Positions 1-8,092 of a stretch of 19,007 nt of DNA are shown here, one piece after another. Made by a program: the position numbers and the translations under genes. The first letter of the stretch is position 1. Each line of letters starts with the position of its first letter. The stretch spans positions 1-19,007 of the forward strand of contig CANQTI010000009.1 of NCBI GenBank assembly GCA_947626725.1, written 5' to 3'. The stretch comes from an uncultured Eisenbergiella sp. (GTDB lineage: Bacteria > Bacillota > Clostridia > Lachnospirales > Lachnospiraceae). Under the pieces are notes generated by a model. It worked only from the letters and a program-made list of their open reading frames with translations, was not told the DNA's origin and did no database searches.

Positions 1-68
1 CTTAGCTCAGTCGGTAGAGCATGCGGCTGTTAACCGCAGTGTCGTTGGTTCGAGTCCAACAGGGGGAG
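1..68 (+). tRNA. tRNA-Asn (anticodon GTT), 5' end cut by window
   Basis: The D arm, anticodon arm and T arm are all visible. The anticodon stem is 22-26 with 34-38, and the loop 27-33 carries GTT at 29-31, which reads asparagine codons. The T stem is 44-48 with 56-60 and has a normal TTCGAGT loop. The 3' acceptor strand is 61-67 and the discriminator base is 68. Only the last two bases of the 5' acceptor strand fall inside the window, so about five bases are missing upstream. No CCA is encoded. It is the first of three tRNA genes in one cluster. Confidence 0.95.
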
Positions 69-71
69 GTG

Positions 72-154
72 GGAGCGTAAAGAGCTCCTGGCTGTGTGTT
101 GCGGTTTCTGAGAAACCGAAGTACAGATTCATGAGTCATTGGGAGATGATTCAT
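72..154 (+). other. Three hairpins in the tRNA-Asn/tRNA-Glu spacer
   Basis: The spacer between the first two tRNAs holds three back-to-back inverted repeats: GGAGC 72-76 with GCTCC 84-88; CGGTTTC 102-108 with GAAACCG 112-118 (three-base loop); and ATGAGTCAT 131-139 with ATGATTCAT 146-154 (nine pairs including one G-U, six-base loop). None is followed by a T run, so they are not terminators. They may shape the precursor transcript for tRNA processing, but no known RNA family was recognised. Confidence 0.4.
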
Positions 155-181
155 TTAGGGAAGCGGTCCCGCGCTTCATAG

Positions 182-253
182 GGCTCCGTGGTCAAGCGGT
201 TAAGACATCGCCCTTTCACGGCGGTAACACGGGTTCGATTCCCGTCGGAGTCA
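182..253 (+). tRNA. tRNA-Glu (anticodon TTC)
   Basis: Acceptor strand GGCTCCG (182-188) pairs with CGGAGTC (246-252) through one G-U, and the discriminator is A253. The anticodon loop CTTTCAC carries TTC, flanked by a stem whose outer pair is U-G. The T arm ACGGG/CCCGT encloses TTCGATT. CCA is not encoded. It lies 113 bases after tRNA-Asn and 31 bases before tRNA-Cys, consistent with one transcript. Confidence 0.97.
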
Positions 254-284
254 TTTCGGTCAGACAGAAAACAGAATAGAGAAT

Positions 285-355
285 GGCGCGATAGCCAAGT
301 GGTAAGGCACGGGTCTGCAACACCCTTATCACCGGTTCAAATCCGGTTCGCGCCT
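285..355 (+). tRNA. tRNA-Cys (anticodon GCA)
   Basis: Acceptor strand GGCGCGA (285-291) pairs with TCGCGCC (348-354), and the discriminator is T355. The anticodon loop carries GCA at 317-319. The T arm ACCGG/CCGGT encloses TTCAAAT. CCA is not encoded. It is the last tRNA of the cluster and is followed within five bases by a terminator hairpin. Confidence 0.96.
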
Positions 356-360
356 CTGAG

Positions 361-395
361 AGGCTTTGAAGACCAGGTGTTTTCAAAGCCTTTTT
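361..395 (+). terminator. Rho-independent terminator of the tRNA operon
   Basis: AGGCTTTGAA at 361-370 pairs with TTCAAAGCCT at 382-391 across a short loop. A run of T residues (391-395) follows immediately. Its place just after tRNA-Cys ends the tRNA transcript and insulates it from the GH3 gene. Confidence 0.9.
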
Positions 396-471
396 CTGTG
401 CGGCAAAGGTTCTTTCCTTTTGGGCAGATTGCCGGATGGTGAACGAAGTTTGAGAGGGTTGTGAGGGCCAG

Positions 472-515
472 GGATTTTTCCCCATGAAATTCAGGATTTT
501 TCCCCATGAAATTCA
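472..515 (+). repeat. Perfect tandem duplication of a 22-bp unit upstream of the GH3 promoter
   Basis: Two identical 22-bp units lie head to tail at 472-493 and 494-515. Each starts GGATTTTTCCCC and ends ATGAAATTCA. The 22-bp period is about two helical turns, and the units end ten bases before the -35 box at 525. With the predicted start of transcription near 561 they are centred near -79 and -57. That placement suits tandem half-sites of an activator such as an AraC-family protein (inference). The rest of 396-471 shows no gene or other clear signal. Confidence 0.75.
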
Positions 516-524
516 ATAATGACG

Positions 525-554
525 TTGTTTTTTATCGGCCGGCTGATATATAAT
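525..554 (+). promoter_or_regulatory. Sigma-A-like promoter of the GH3 gene
   Basis: A perfect -10 box TATAAT lies at 549-554. An imperfect -35 box TTGTTT lies at 525-530, with an 18-bp spacer. Transcription would begin near 561, after the ATG at 519 and before the strong ribosome binding site at 571-577. This argues for translation from 585. Confidence 0.7.
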
Positions 555-584
555 GAGATTACGGATCTTCAGGGAGGTACGGAT

Positions 585-3437
585 ATGGCAGACGGAATTT
601 TTGATATAGGGAAATACGCGGCGAAGGCGAGAGAAGCGGTGGCCGAAGGGATTGTCATGCTGCGCAATGAAGGAAATATTCTGCCGCTCGCAAAAGGAGA
701 GAAGATCGCGTTGTTCGGGCGGAGTCAGTTTCATTATTATAAAAGTGGGACGGGTTCCGGCGGTCTGGTGAATACCAGTCATGTGACGGGTGTTGCGGAA
801 GCGTTGGAAAACGGCGGATTTATTTTGAATGAAAAAGTGAAGGCCCATTATGAGGAATGGCTGAAAGAGCATCCTTTTGATCAGGGAGCAGGCTGGGCCA
901 TGGAACCGTGGGTGCAGGAGGAAATGCCGCTTTCGGAGGAACTGGTCAGGAGAGCGCGTGAAGAATCGAATACGGCAGTTGTGCTGATCGGCAGGACGGC
1001 GGGAGAGGATCAGGACAATAAAGCGGAAGCGGGAAGCTATCTTCTGAACGGGGAAGAGGAAGAGATGCTTCGGGTTGTGTGTTCCATTTTTGAGCGTACG
1101 GTAGTGCTTCTGAATGTAGGAAATATTATCGATATGAAATGGGTGGATGCCTGCAAACCCGCTGCCGTTTTATATATCTGGCAGGGAGGTCAGGAGGGAG
1201 GAAACGGTGTCCTGGATGTGCTGGATGGCACGGTTTCCCCGTCTGGGAAGCTGGCGGACACGATCGCGAGAGATATTACGGACTATCCGTCTACCGCAAA
1301 TCACGGTGATGGAGTTCGCAATATTTATGCGGAAGATATTTATGTGGGATACCGTTACTTTGAAACCTTTGCAAAGGAGAAAGTGCAGTATCCGTTTGGA
1401 TTCGGACTTTCTTATACAGATTTTGCTCTGAAAAATATACAGATCAGGGAATTTGCGGGAAAGGGCAGCCAGGAAAAGCCGAAGGAAGGGAAAACGTCGG
1501 GCGGAGTCTGCGTTGATGTGACGGTGATCAATACCGGCATGCGGTGCGGCAAAGAAGTGGTGCAGGTGTATTGCCGGGCTCCGCAGGGTGTCCTCGGCAA
1601 ACCGGCGAGAGTTCTTAGCGGCTTCGCAAAAACGGAGTTGTTGGTGCCGGGCGGCTCCTGTGAGATGACAGTTGAGATCCCCTGGAGAACGCTCGCATCC
1701 TATGATGACGGCGGACTGACCGGATATAAGTCCTGCTATGTGCTGGAGTCGGGAGAATATGTATTTTACGTGGGGACAGATGTGCGCAGCGCGGCGGAGT
1801 CCGGATCCGTTTTCATAAAGGAGACGGTGGTGCTGGAGCGGACGGAAGAAGCGATGGCGCCGGTGACGGAGTTTGCGCGGATGAAGCCTGCACTTACGGA
1901 TGATGGGGATTTCCGGCTTACTTTTGAGAAAACGCCGCTCCGGACGGCGGAACCATCCAAACGGAGAAAGGAACGGCTGCCGAAGGCCCTAGCATACACG
2001 GGCGATCGCGGTTATAAGCTGTCGGATGTAAAAGCAGGAACTGTATCTATGGAGATGTTTCTGGCACAGCTGTCCGATGAGGATCTGTTTTGTATTGTGC
2101 GTGGGGAGGGTATGTGTTCCCCTAAAGTGACGCCTGGAACCGCAGGTGCTTTTGGCGGAGTGACCGCGCACCTGCAGTCATTCGGTATTCCGGCGGCTTG
2201 CTGTGCGGACGGTCCCAGCGGTATTCGTATGGACTGTGGGACCATTGCCTTTTCCATGCCGAATGGCGCGTGTCTGGCATCTACCTTTAATGAAGCGCTT
2301 CTGGAAGAACTGTATGAGTGGGAAGGGCTGGAGCTTCGCAAAAATCGAGTAGATACTCTATTGGGGCCGGGGATCAATCTGCACAGAAATCCGCTGAATG
2401 GCCGAAATTTTGAGTATTTTTCTGAGGATCCGTTGGTGACGGGGAAGATGGCCGCTGCACAGCTGCGCGGTATGGGGCGGTATGGCGTCACTGGCACCAT
2501 AAAGCATTTTGCATGCAACAGTCAGGAGTATCAGCGGCATCGGGTGGAAGCTGTAGTTTCTGAGCGCGCGCTGCGGGAACTGTATCTGCGTGGGTTTGAA
2601 ATCGCAGTGAGGGAAGGCGGCGCGTATTCGATCATGACATCCTATAATCCGATTAACGGATTCTGGTCTGCCAGCAATTATGATATGCTGACTACGGTTC
2701 TGAGGAAGGAATGGGGATATGACGGTATCGTCATGACCGACTGGTGGGCAAAGGGAAACGATGAGGGTCGGTTGGGAAGCGTACACAATGTTGCGGCCAT
2801 GATTCGTGCCCAGAATGATCTGTTTATGGTGACGGCCTGTGCGGAGGAGAACTCTCAGCGTGATAATTCGGAAGAAAGTCTGCGAAACGGAACTGTCACC
2901 AGGGGAGAGTATGTGCGTGCTGCGGCGAATATTTGCCGTTATCTGCTCAGAACGCCGGCATTTGTGCGGATGCAGGGAGCAGAAATGGAACTGGATCGCC
3001 GTCTGGCGGCCTGCGCTGCGCAGGAAGAGGATGCCGTTTCACAGCTCGTGAGGATTGCGGTGCAGGAAAAGGTAACGCCTCTTCCAATGGAAACTCTGGA
3101 AACGCAGAAGGGAAGCCGTGTGATGCTGGAGTTGTCCGTGAGGGAACGGGGGGAATATCAGATGGTATTTTCCTGCCGTATACCGGATCAGGGTGGCCTG
3201 GCTCAAATCCCGCTGACGGTTTCCCAGGATAAAAAGCTGATAAAAACGGTTTCTTTGACTGGGGAGGATAAAGACTGGAAAGTGCAGGAAGTGGAATTGG
3301 ATCCGATTTTCCAGAATACCTCTTTTGTGACGCTCTATTTTGGACAGGCAGGGATGGAATTAAAGGAAGGCAGGCTTGTCCGGAAAAAGTCTTATGAGGA
3401 AGAAATCAGAAGCGCGGCGGATGACAGGGATGTGTGA
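585..3437 (+). CDS. Glycoside hydrolase family 3 beta-glycosidase, circularly permuted domain order
   Basis: This 950-aa GH3 enzyme probably removes terminal beta-linked sugars, such as glucose or xylose, from oligosaccharides. No signal peptide is seen, so it is likely cytoplasmic. The domain order is reversed relative to most GH3 enzymes. The alpha/beta sandwich (GH3_C) comes first, about residues 15-280, ending in FGFGLSYTDF. A fibronectin-III-like domain follows (about 305-405). The TIM-barrel domain (GH3_N, about 484-790) carries KHF and the nucleophile motif IVMTDWW, with Asp719 as nucleophile. The likely acid/base is Glu141 in the GEDQDN stretch. A beta-rich tail (about 842-918) may be a carbohydrate-binding module. 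Permuted enzymes of this type are known from Ruminococcus albus and Butyrivibrio. Start 585 is preferred over the in-frame ATG at 519: it has AGGGAGG seven bases upstream and lies after the promoter. Substrate specificity cannot be read from sequence. Confidence 0.93.
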   Translation: MADGIFDIGKYAAKAREAVAEGIVMLRNEGNILPLAKGEKIALFGRSQFHYYKSGTGSGGLVNTSHVTGVAEALENGGFILNEKVKAHYEEWLKEHPFDQGAGWAMEPWVQEEMPLSEELVRRAREESNTAVVLIGRTAGEDQDNKAEAGSYLLNGEEEEMLRVVCSIFERTVVLLNVGNIIDMKWVDACKPAAVLYIWQGGQEGGNGVLDVLDGTVSPSGKLADTIARDITDYPSTANHGDGVRNIYAEDIYVGYRYFETFAKEKVQYPFGFGLSYTDFALKNIQIREFAGKGSQEKPKEGKTSGGVCVDVTVINTGMRCGKEVVQVYCRAPQGVLGKPARVLSGFAKTELLVPGGSCEMTVEIPWRTLASYDDGGLTGYKSCYVLESGEYVFYVGTDVRSAAESGSVFIKETVVLERTEEAMAPVTEFARMKPALTDDGDFRLTFEKTPLRTAEPSKRRKERLPKALAYTGDRGYKLSDVKAGTVSMEMFLAQLSDEDLFCIVRGEGMCSPKVTPGTAGAFGGVTAHLQSFGIPAACCADGPSGIRMDCGTIAFSMPNGACLASTFNEALLEELYEWEGLELRKNRVDTLLGPGINLHRNPLNGRNFEYFSEDPLVTGKMAAAQLRGMGRYGVTGTIKHFACNSQEYQRHRVEAVVSERALRELYLRGFEIAVREGGAYSIMTSYNPINGFWSASNYDMLTTVLRKEWGYDGIVMTDWWAKGNDEGRLGSVHNVAAMIRAQNDLFMVTACAEENSQRDNSEESLRNGTVTRGEYVRAAANICRYLLRTPAFVRMQGAEMELDRRLAACAAQEEDAVSQLVRIAVQEKVTPLPMETLETQKGSRVMLELSVRERGEYQMVFSCRIPDQGGLAQIPLTVSQDKKLIKTVSLTGEDKDWKVQEVELDPIFQNTSFVTLYFGQAGMELKEGRLVRKKSYEEEIRSAADDRDV

Positions 3438-3553
3438 GGATGCAGGAATTCTGCCAAAGATACGGCCGTGAGGCTGTGACGAAAAGACGGCGGATAACGG
3501 CTGGAATGCATATGGGGAAACGACATATATGACATGCTGCAAAGGGGAAAAGG

Positions 3554-4537
3554 ATGAAAACGGATTCGACGATTTTGTATCTGGTAGTTCCTTGTTATAA
3601 TGAAGAAGAAGTCCTGAACAAAAGTGCACAGGTGATGAAGAACAAAATGCTTCGGCTGCAGGAGGCAGGACGGATCGCAAAGGCCAGCCGGATTTTGTTT
3701 GTAAATGACGGGAGCAGGGATAGAACCTGGAGGATTATTCATGAGCTGACACAGCAGGACAGGCTGTTCGCAGGGCTGAGTTTTTCCCGCAACTACGGTC
3801 ATCAGAGCGCGATCCTTGCGGGCATGATGACGGCCAGGGAGAAGGCGGACGCTGTGGTGACGATAGATGCTGACCTGCAGCAGGATATAGAGGCGCTGGA
3901 CAGCTTCCTGGATTGTTATGACAGAGGCTGCGATATTGTATATGGTGTGCGTAATGATCGGAACACGGATGGCTTTTTCAAAAAAGCGACTGCGGGAATG
4001 TTCTACGGCTTTATGCATTTTCTGGGCAGTAATACGATCACCAATCATGCGGATTATCGCCTCATGTCCAAAAAGGCACTGGACGCGCTGTCACAATTCC
4101 ATGAGTCGAACCTGTTCTTGAGAGGACTGATTCCGACACTGGGATTTCAGTCGGATATCGTTTATTTTGATGTAAAGGAACGGGAAGCGGGACAGTCCAA
4201 ATATACGCTGCGTAAGATGATTACCTTGGCAATGGACGGAATCACATCCATGAGTGTACGTCCACTGCAGATGATCACGGTGCTCGGTTTTTTGGTTTGT
4301 CTGGTCAGCGCCGGCATTTTCGTTTCCTGCATTTGGGATTGGGCGCACGGAATGGTGGTCGCGGGCTGGACGACCACGGTAGGTACGATCTGTCTTACCG
4401 GCGGCGTGACGCTGCTTTCACAGGGAATTATCGGTGAATATATCGGAAAAATATATATGGAAAGTAAGGGGCGGCCCCGGTATTTGGTGGATTGCCTGAT
4501 CTGGCATGGAGAGGAAGAGACAGATGATACGCATTGA
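3554..4537 (+). CDS. GtrB/DPM1-like polyprenyl-phosphate glycosyltransferase (GT2)
   Basis: A 327-aa family 2 glycosyltransferase. Relatives (GtrB, DPM1-like proteins) move a sugar from a nucleotide donor to undecaprenyl phosphate on the inner face of the membrane. The N-terminal GT-A domain has VVPCYNEE at 11-18, the nucleotide-binding NDGSRDRT at 51-58, and the metal-binding DAD at 105-107. The C-terminus has two membrane helices (about 238-260 and 272-296) followed by QGIIGEYIGKIYMESKGRPR, typical of the GtrB group. AAGGGG upstream supports the start. The last 14 bases overlap the deacetylase gene, so translation is probably coupled. It is the first gene of the glycan block; no convincing promoter was found in 3438-3553. 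The sugar is unknown. Confidence 0.92.
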   Translation: MKTDSTILYLVVPCYNEEEVLNKSAQVMKNKMLRLQEAGRIAKASRILFVNDGSRDRTWRIIHELTQQDRLFAGLSFSRNYGHQSAILAGMMTAREKADAVVTIDADLQQDIEALDSFLDCYDRGCDIVYGVRNDRNTDGFFKKATAGMFYGFMHFLGSNTITNHADYRLMSKKALDALSQFHESNLFLRGLIPTLGFQSDIVYFDVKEREAGQSKYTLRKMITLAMDGITSMSVRPLQMITVLGFLVCLVSAGIFVSCIWDWAHGMVVAGWTTTVGTICLTGGVTLLSQGIIGEYIGKIYMESKGRPRYLVDCLIWHGEEETDDTH

Positions 4538-5414
4538 CATTCATGCTGACGACTATGGGGAATCTCTCCATGCATCACAGGATATTCTGGATTGTCTTCG
4601 GTTCGGAAAGCTGGACAGTATCAGTGTGTTGGCGAATATGAAATGCTTCGAAGAATGTGTGAAGCTGTATCGGGAAGAAGAGAAGGAGTTCGCGAAGAAA
4701 CCGGCATTGTCAGTACATCTGAATATCATGGAAGGCCATTGCCTGTCGGAACCGGGGCAGGTGCGGGATCTGGTGGACAAAGACGGTTATTTTACGGTTT
4801 CCTGGATGAAAATGTTTTTTTCTTCTTTTTTGCCTGGGCAGAAGACACTGAAGGGGCAGTTGAAACGGGAATTTGCGGCACAGATTGAAAAGGTGAGAGC
4901 CGCTTTTCCAGAATGCGAGCCGCTGCGGTTGGACAGCCATCAGCATGTGCATATGACTCCGGTGGCGGCCGGGGCGCTGTTTGAGTTGATCAAAGAAAAA
5001 GGATGGACGGTTTCTTACATTCGGGATGTAAGGGAGCCGTTGTTTCCGTTTCTAAAAAAAGTTTCTCTGTACAGCACATATCGCCCCGTGAATTTTGTAA
5101 AAAATCTGATTCTAAATTTTTGTTCACGGGTGGAAGCCAGGCGATTCCGTGAATTTGGTCTGGAACCGATGTGTGTCTGGGGGCTTGTCACGAGCGGGCG
5201 GATGGACAAAGGCCGGGTGACGGCGTTGTTGCCAGAAATGGTACGGTGTGCGGAAAAGGGGGATCGGAAGTTGGAACTGATCTTTCATCCAGGGCGCGTG
5301 CTTTCAGAAGAGATGGGGGCGGAGTTCTCTCAGAAAGAGGCGATCGGGTTTTATATTTCGGAAAATCGGGCGGAGGAAAAAGCGACCATCCTGCAGCTTC
5401 AGTGTGGGAACTGA
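4524..5414 (+). CDS. YdjC/ChbG-family carbohydrate deacetylase
   Basis: A 296-aa protein of the YdjC family. These metal-dependent enzymes remove N-acetyl groups from sugars; ChbG acts on chitooligosaccharides and HpnK on a hopanoid sugar. The N-terminal HADDYG motif (7-12), His65 in LSVHLN and the strongly conserved DSHQHVHM (137-144) supply the expected Asp-His-His metal site. A late FHPG motif is also present. It has no signal peptide and is probably cytoplasmic. ATG 4524 is preferred to ATG 4506, because GAGAGGAAGAG lies just upstream and the protein then starts directly with the first strand. It overlaps the GtrB-like gene by 14 bases, so its substrate may be a polyprenyl-linked HexNAc made by that enzyme (inference). 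Confidence 0.9.
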   Translation: MIRIDIHADDYGESLHASQDILDCLRFGKLDSISVLANMKCFEECVKLYREEEKEFAKKPALSVHLNIMEGHCLSEPGQVRDLVDKDGYFTVSWMKMFFSSFLPGQKTLKGQLKREFAAQIEKVRAAFPECEPLRLDSHQHVHMTPVAAGALFELIKEKGWTVSYIRDVREPLFPFLKKVSLYSTYRPVNFVKNLILNFCSRVEARRFREFGLEPMCVWGLVTSGRMDKGRVTALLPEMVRCAEKGDRKLELIFHPGRVLSEEMGAEFSQKEAIGFYISENRAEEKATILQLQCGN

Positions 5415-5485
5415 TTGCCGCTGCTTTTTCCCTGTAAAAAGAAAGTATATGTGAGGCCGGAATGGTCTGATACAGAGGTGCGGAA

Positions 5486-6436
5486 ATGGATAGAATTGCA
5501 GTGTTGATCCCGTGTTATAACGAAGAAAAGACGATTGGCAAGGTAGTGCGAGAGGCGAAGAGTGCACTGCCGGAGGCAACCGTTTATGTATACAATAATA
5601 ATTCAACGGATCGGACGGTGCAGGCCGCTGAAGAGGCCGGTGCGGTTGTGCGGCAGGAATATAAGCAGGGGAAAGGCAATGTCATCCGCAGAATGTTTCA
5701 GGAAATCGAAGCGGAGTGCTATATCATGGTGGATGGGGACGATACGTATCCCATGGAGGAGGCCCCCGGCATGGCCAGTCTGGTACTGGAAAAGAATGCG
5801 GATATGGTGGTAGGAGACAGGCTGTCTTCTACTTATTTTGAGGAAAATAAGAGACCCTTCCACAATATGGGAAACAGTCTGGTACGTTTTTCCATCAATT
5901 CCTTGTTTCAATCGGATATCCGGGATATTATGACGGGCTATCGGGCGTTTTCCTATCGGTTTGTCAAAACTTTTCCAGTGCTTTCCAAGGGGTTTGAGAT
6001 CGAGACGGAGATGACGATCCATGCCGTTTACAACAATATGCGGGTAGAAAATGTGGTGATTGCCTATCGGGACAGGCCGGAGGGCAGTGAATCCAAGCTC
6101 AACACGTATTCGGATGGGATGAAGGTGTTGTGGATGATCTTCCGGATGTTCCGACAATACCGCCCCTTTGCTTTTTTTGCCGCGCTGGCAGCTGTGCTGC
6201 TGTTGGTATCGGTGGGATTCTTTATTCCGGTGGCGGTAGAATATGTGAAAACGGGACTGGTGCCCAAGTTTCCCACCCTGATTGTCTGCGGTTTTGCCGC
6301 ATTGGCGGCTGTACAGTCGTTGTTCGCTGGTTTGATTCTGCACAATCTGGGGATGAAAGATCGGCGTGATTTTGAATTCAGGCTGCAGCTTGTGGAACGG
6401 TTTCTGCGCGGCAGGGAGGATAGAAATGCTGTTTAA
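5486..6436 (+). CDS. Family 2 glycosyltransferase with two C-terminal membrane helices
   Basis: A 316-aa glycosyltransferase of the DPM/DPG-synthase-like group. It has LIPCYNEEKT at 7-16, NNNSTDRT at 37-44, and the metal-binding DGDD at 83-86 followed by TYP. Two hydrophobic segments (about 228-249 and 265-289) anchor the C-terminus. It differs clearly from the first GT2 in its DXD context and C-terminal tail, so the pair are not recent duplicates and probably use different sugars or acceptors. GAGGTG precedes the start, and the end overlaps the MBOAT gene by 11 bases. A likely role is transfer of a second sugar to a lipid carrier or lipid acceptor. Confidence 0.9.
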   Translation: MDRIAVLIPCYNEEKTIGKVVREAKSALPEATVYVYNNNSTDRTVQAAEEAGAVVRQEYKQGKGNVIRRMFQEIEAECYIMVDGDDTYPMEEAPGMASLVLEKNADMVVGDRLSSTYFEENKRPFHNMGNSLVRFSINSLFQSDIRDIMTGYRAFSYRFVKTFPVLSKGFEIETEMTIHAVYNNMRVENVVIAYRDRPEGSESKLNTYSDGMKVLWMIFRMFRQYRPFAFFAALAAVLLLVSVGFFIPVAVEYVKTGLVPKFPTLIVCGFAALAAVQSLFAGLILHNLGMKDRRDFEFRLQLVERFLRGREDRNAV

Positions 6437-8027
6437 TTCCTATCTGTTCCTGCTCCTTTTTCTGCCTCTCTGCCTGACCGGCTTTTATTTGCTGGAAAAG
6501 AGAGGGTGGGGAACCGCTGCAAAATTGTGGCTTTTGGGATTTTCCCTGTGGTTTTACGGTTATTTTGATGTACATTACCTGGGAATCATGCTGGGCAGCA
6601 TCGCCTTCAATTACTGTGTTTATAGAGGAATCAGCCATGCCCAAGAGTGCGCGCTGGAAAAGGCGGCGAAGAGCGGTTCCGGAGAGGGGATTGTCCCCGC
6701 GGGGCGGCGGGAAGCAGCTGCGGGGGCAGTAGGTGCTGGGGAAAGGGCCTCTTTTCGCCTGGGGATGTCAAAGCTTCTGCTGGCCGTCGGGATTTGCGGT
6801 AATCTGGGGCTGCTGTTTTATTTCAAATACTTTGATTTTTTCCTGGAGAATGTAAACGTTCTGTTTGGCACGGGTTTTATTTTGCGAAATATTCTGCTGC
6901 CGCTGGGCATCAGTTTTTTTACTTTTCAACAGATTGGTTTTTTGGTGGATACCTATCAGGGACAGATCGGCGATTATACGCTGCGCGATTATGCGTTGTT
7001 TGTTTCTTTTTTCCCACAGCTTGTGGCGGGGCCTATTGTGAGCAGCGAGGAAATGATGCCGCAGTTTTCCCGCATCGGCAAGCGTGCGTTTCCGTGGGAA
7101 AAGCTGACAAGCGGCCTGTATTTGTTCACGCTGGGTTTGACGAAAAAGGTGATCCTGGCGGATACGCTGGGGACGGCGGCAAACTATGGCTATGAAAATG
7201 TGTCTGCTCTTTCTGGTACGGATGCTCTTTTGGTCATTCTTTTTTATACTCTGCAGTTATATTTTGATTTTTCCGGCTATTGTGATATGGCTCGGGGGCT
7301 CGCTCACATGATGGGTATCGAGATCCCCGTAAATTTCGATTCCCCTTACAAGGCAGATTCGCCGGTTGAGTTCTGGAAACGCTGGCATATTACGTTGACT
7401 CGTTTCCTGCGCCGATATGTATATATTCCTTTGGGGGGAAACCGCAGAGGTACCTTTCGGATGCTTCTGAATTTATTCCTGGTATTCCTGATCAGTGGTT
7501 TGTGGCATGGGGCCGGCTGGAACTTTCTTGTTTGGGGAGCGCTCCATGGAGCAGTCTATGTGGGAATGCGAATTCGGCAGCTTTACGGAAAAGAAAAAGG
7601 AGCGCGGGCAGAACGGTTCCAGAAGCTCGGGCGAATTCTGCGCATTGCGGCCACCTTCATTTTTATCAATATCACCTGGGTTTTTTTTAGAGCCGAAGAT
7701 CTTGCGCAGGCGTGGTGTATGTTCAGCCGCGTTATAACGGGCGGTTTTGGGAAACCTTCGGCGGCCATCAGCGATGCTTTCCGGCTGGAGGAATTCTGGT
7801 ATGTAATGAAGGTGCTGCGGTTAGACCGGCTGCCCGGAAGCGATTTGTTCTTGTGCATTGCATTTACGCTGGTATCACTGGTCCTTGTATTTTTTGTCCC
7901 CAACGCGGGGGAGATGGAAAAGCGGTTTACGGCGGATCGCAAAAGCATGATCATTGCGGCTGTTCTCTTTTTATGGTGCGTTGTCTCTCTCTCAGGAGTG
8001 AGTACATTTCTGTATTTTAATTTTTGA
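6426..8027 (+). CDS. MBOAT-family membrane O-acyltransferase
   Basis: A 533-aa polytopic membrane protein of the MBOAT family (AlgI, DltB, PatA relatives), which passes acyl groups across the membrane for O-acylation of surface glycans or peptidoglycan. Visible landmarks are FYFKYFDFFL (131-140), VAGPIV (200-205), YFDFSGYCDMARG (279-291), the FWKRWHITLTRFLRRY block (316-331, with His321), and the catalytic region LISGLWHGAGWNF with His361. An unusual Ala/Gly-rich hydrophilic insert lies at about 72-108, between two early helices. The start at 6426 has GGAGG upstream and overlaps the previous gene by 11 bases. The next gene encodes an SGNH-type partner, the usual arrangement for O-acetylation systems. 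The acyl donor and acceptor are unknown. Confidence 0.95.
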   Translation: MLFNSYLFLLLFLPLCLTGFYLLEKRGWGTAAKLWLLGFSLWFYGYFDVHYLGIMLGSIAFNYCVYRGISHAQECALEKAAKSGSGEGIVPAGRREAAAGAVGAGERASFRLGMSKLLLAVGICGNLGLLFYFKYFDFFLENVNVLFGTGFILRNILLPLGISFFTFQQIGFLVDTYQGQIGDYTLRDYALFVSFFPQLVAGPIVSSEEMMPQFSRIGKRAFPWEKLTSGLYLFTLGLTKKVILADTLGTAANYGYENVSALSGTDALLVILFYTLQLYFDFSGYCDMARGLAHMMGIEIPVNFDSPYKADSPVEFWKRWHITLTRFLRRYVYIPLGGNRRGTFRMLLNLFLVFLISGLWHGAGWNFLVWGALHGAVYVGMRIRQLYGKEKGARAERFQKLGRILRIAATFIFINITWVFFRAEDLAQAWCMFSRVITGGFGKPSAAISDAFRLEEFWYVMKVLRLDRLPGSDLFLCIAFTLVSLVLVFFVPNAGEMEKRFTADRKSMIIAAVLFLWCVVSLSGVSTFLYFNF

Positions 8028-8092
8028 GTTTATCCTGCTGGGGGGAATGCCGGAGAGGTATTCAGCGGGCAGCAGATATGCGGAGGCTTGAT

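Noticed and set aside
188..485. Short open frames across the tRNA genes
   Set aside because: They run through tRNA genes and a terminator and have no ribosome binding site.
472..515. CRISPR-like repeat
   Set aside because: The two units abut without spacers and there are only two copies; no cas genes.
519..584. Upstream in-frame ATG of the GH3 gene
   Set aside because: It lies ahead of the predicted transcription start and lacks a ribosome binding site; 585 has AGGGAGG upstream.
2012..2786. Minus-strand frames inside the GH3 gene
   Set aside because: They are antisense shadows of a conserved catalytic domain and show no domain signal.
3438..3553. Promoter for the glycan block
   Set aside because: Only poor -35 matches could be paired with the AT-rich stretch near 3520-3530, so no promoter is called.
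5603..6343. 246-codon minus-strand frame in the second GT2 gene
   Set aside because: It lies opposite a clear glycosyltransferase; His/Arg-rich antisense composition, no motif.
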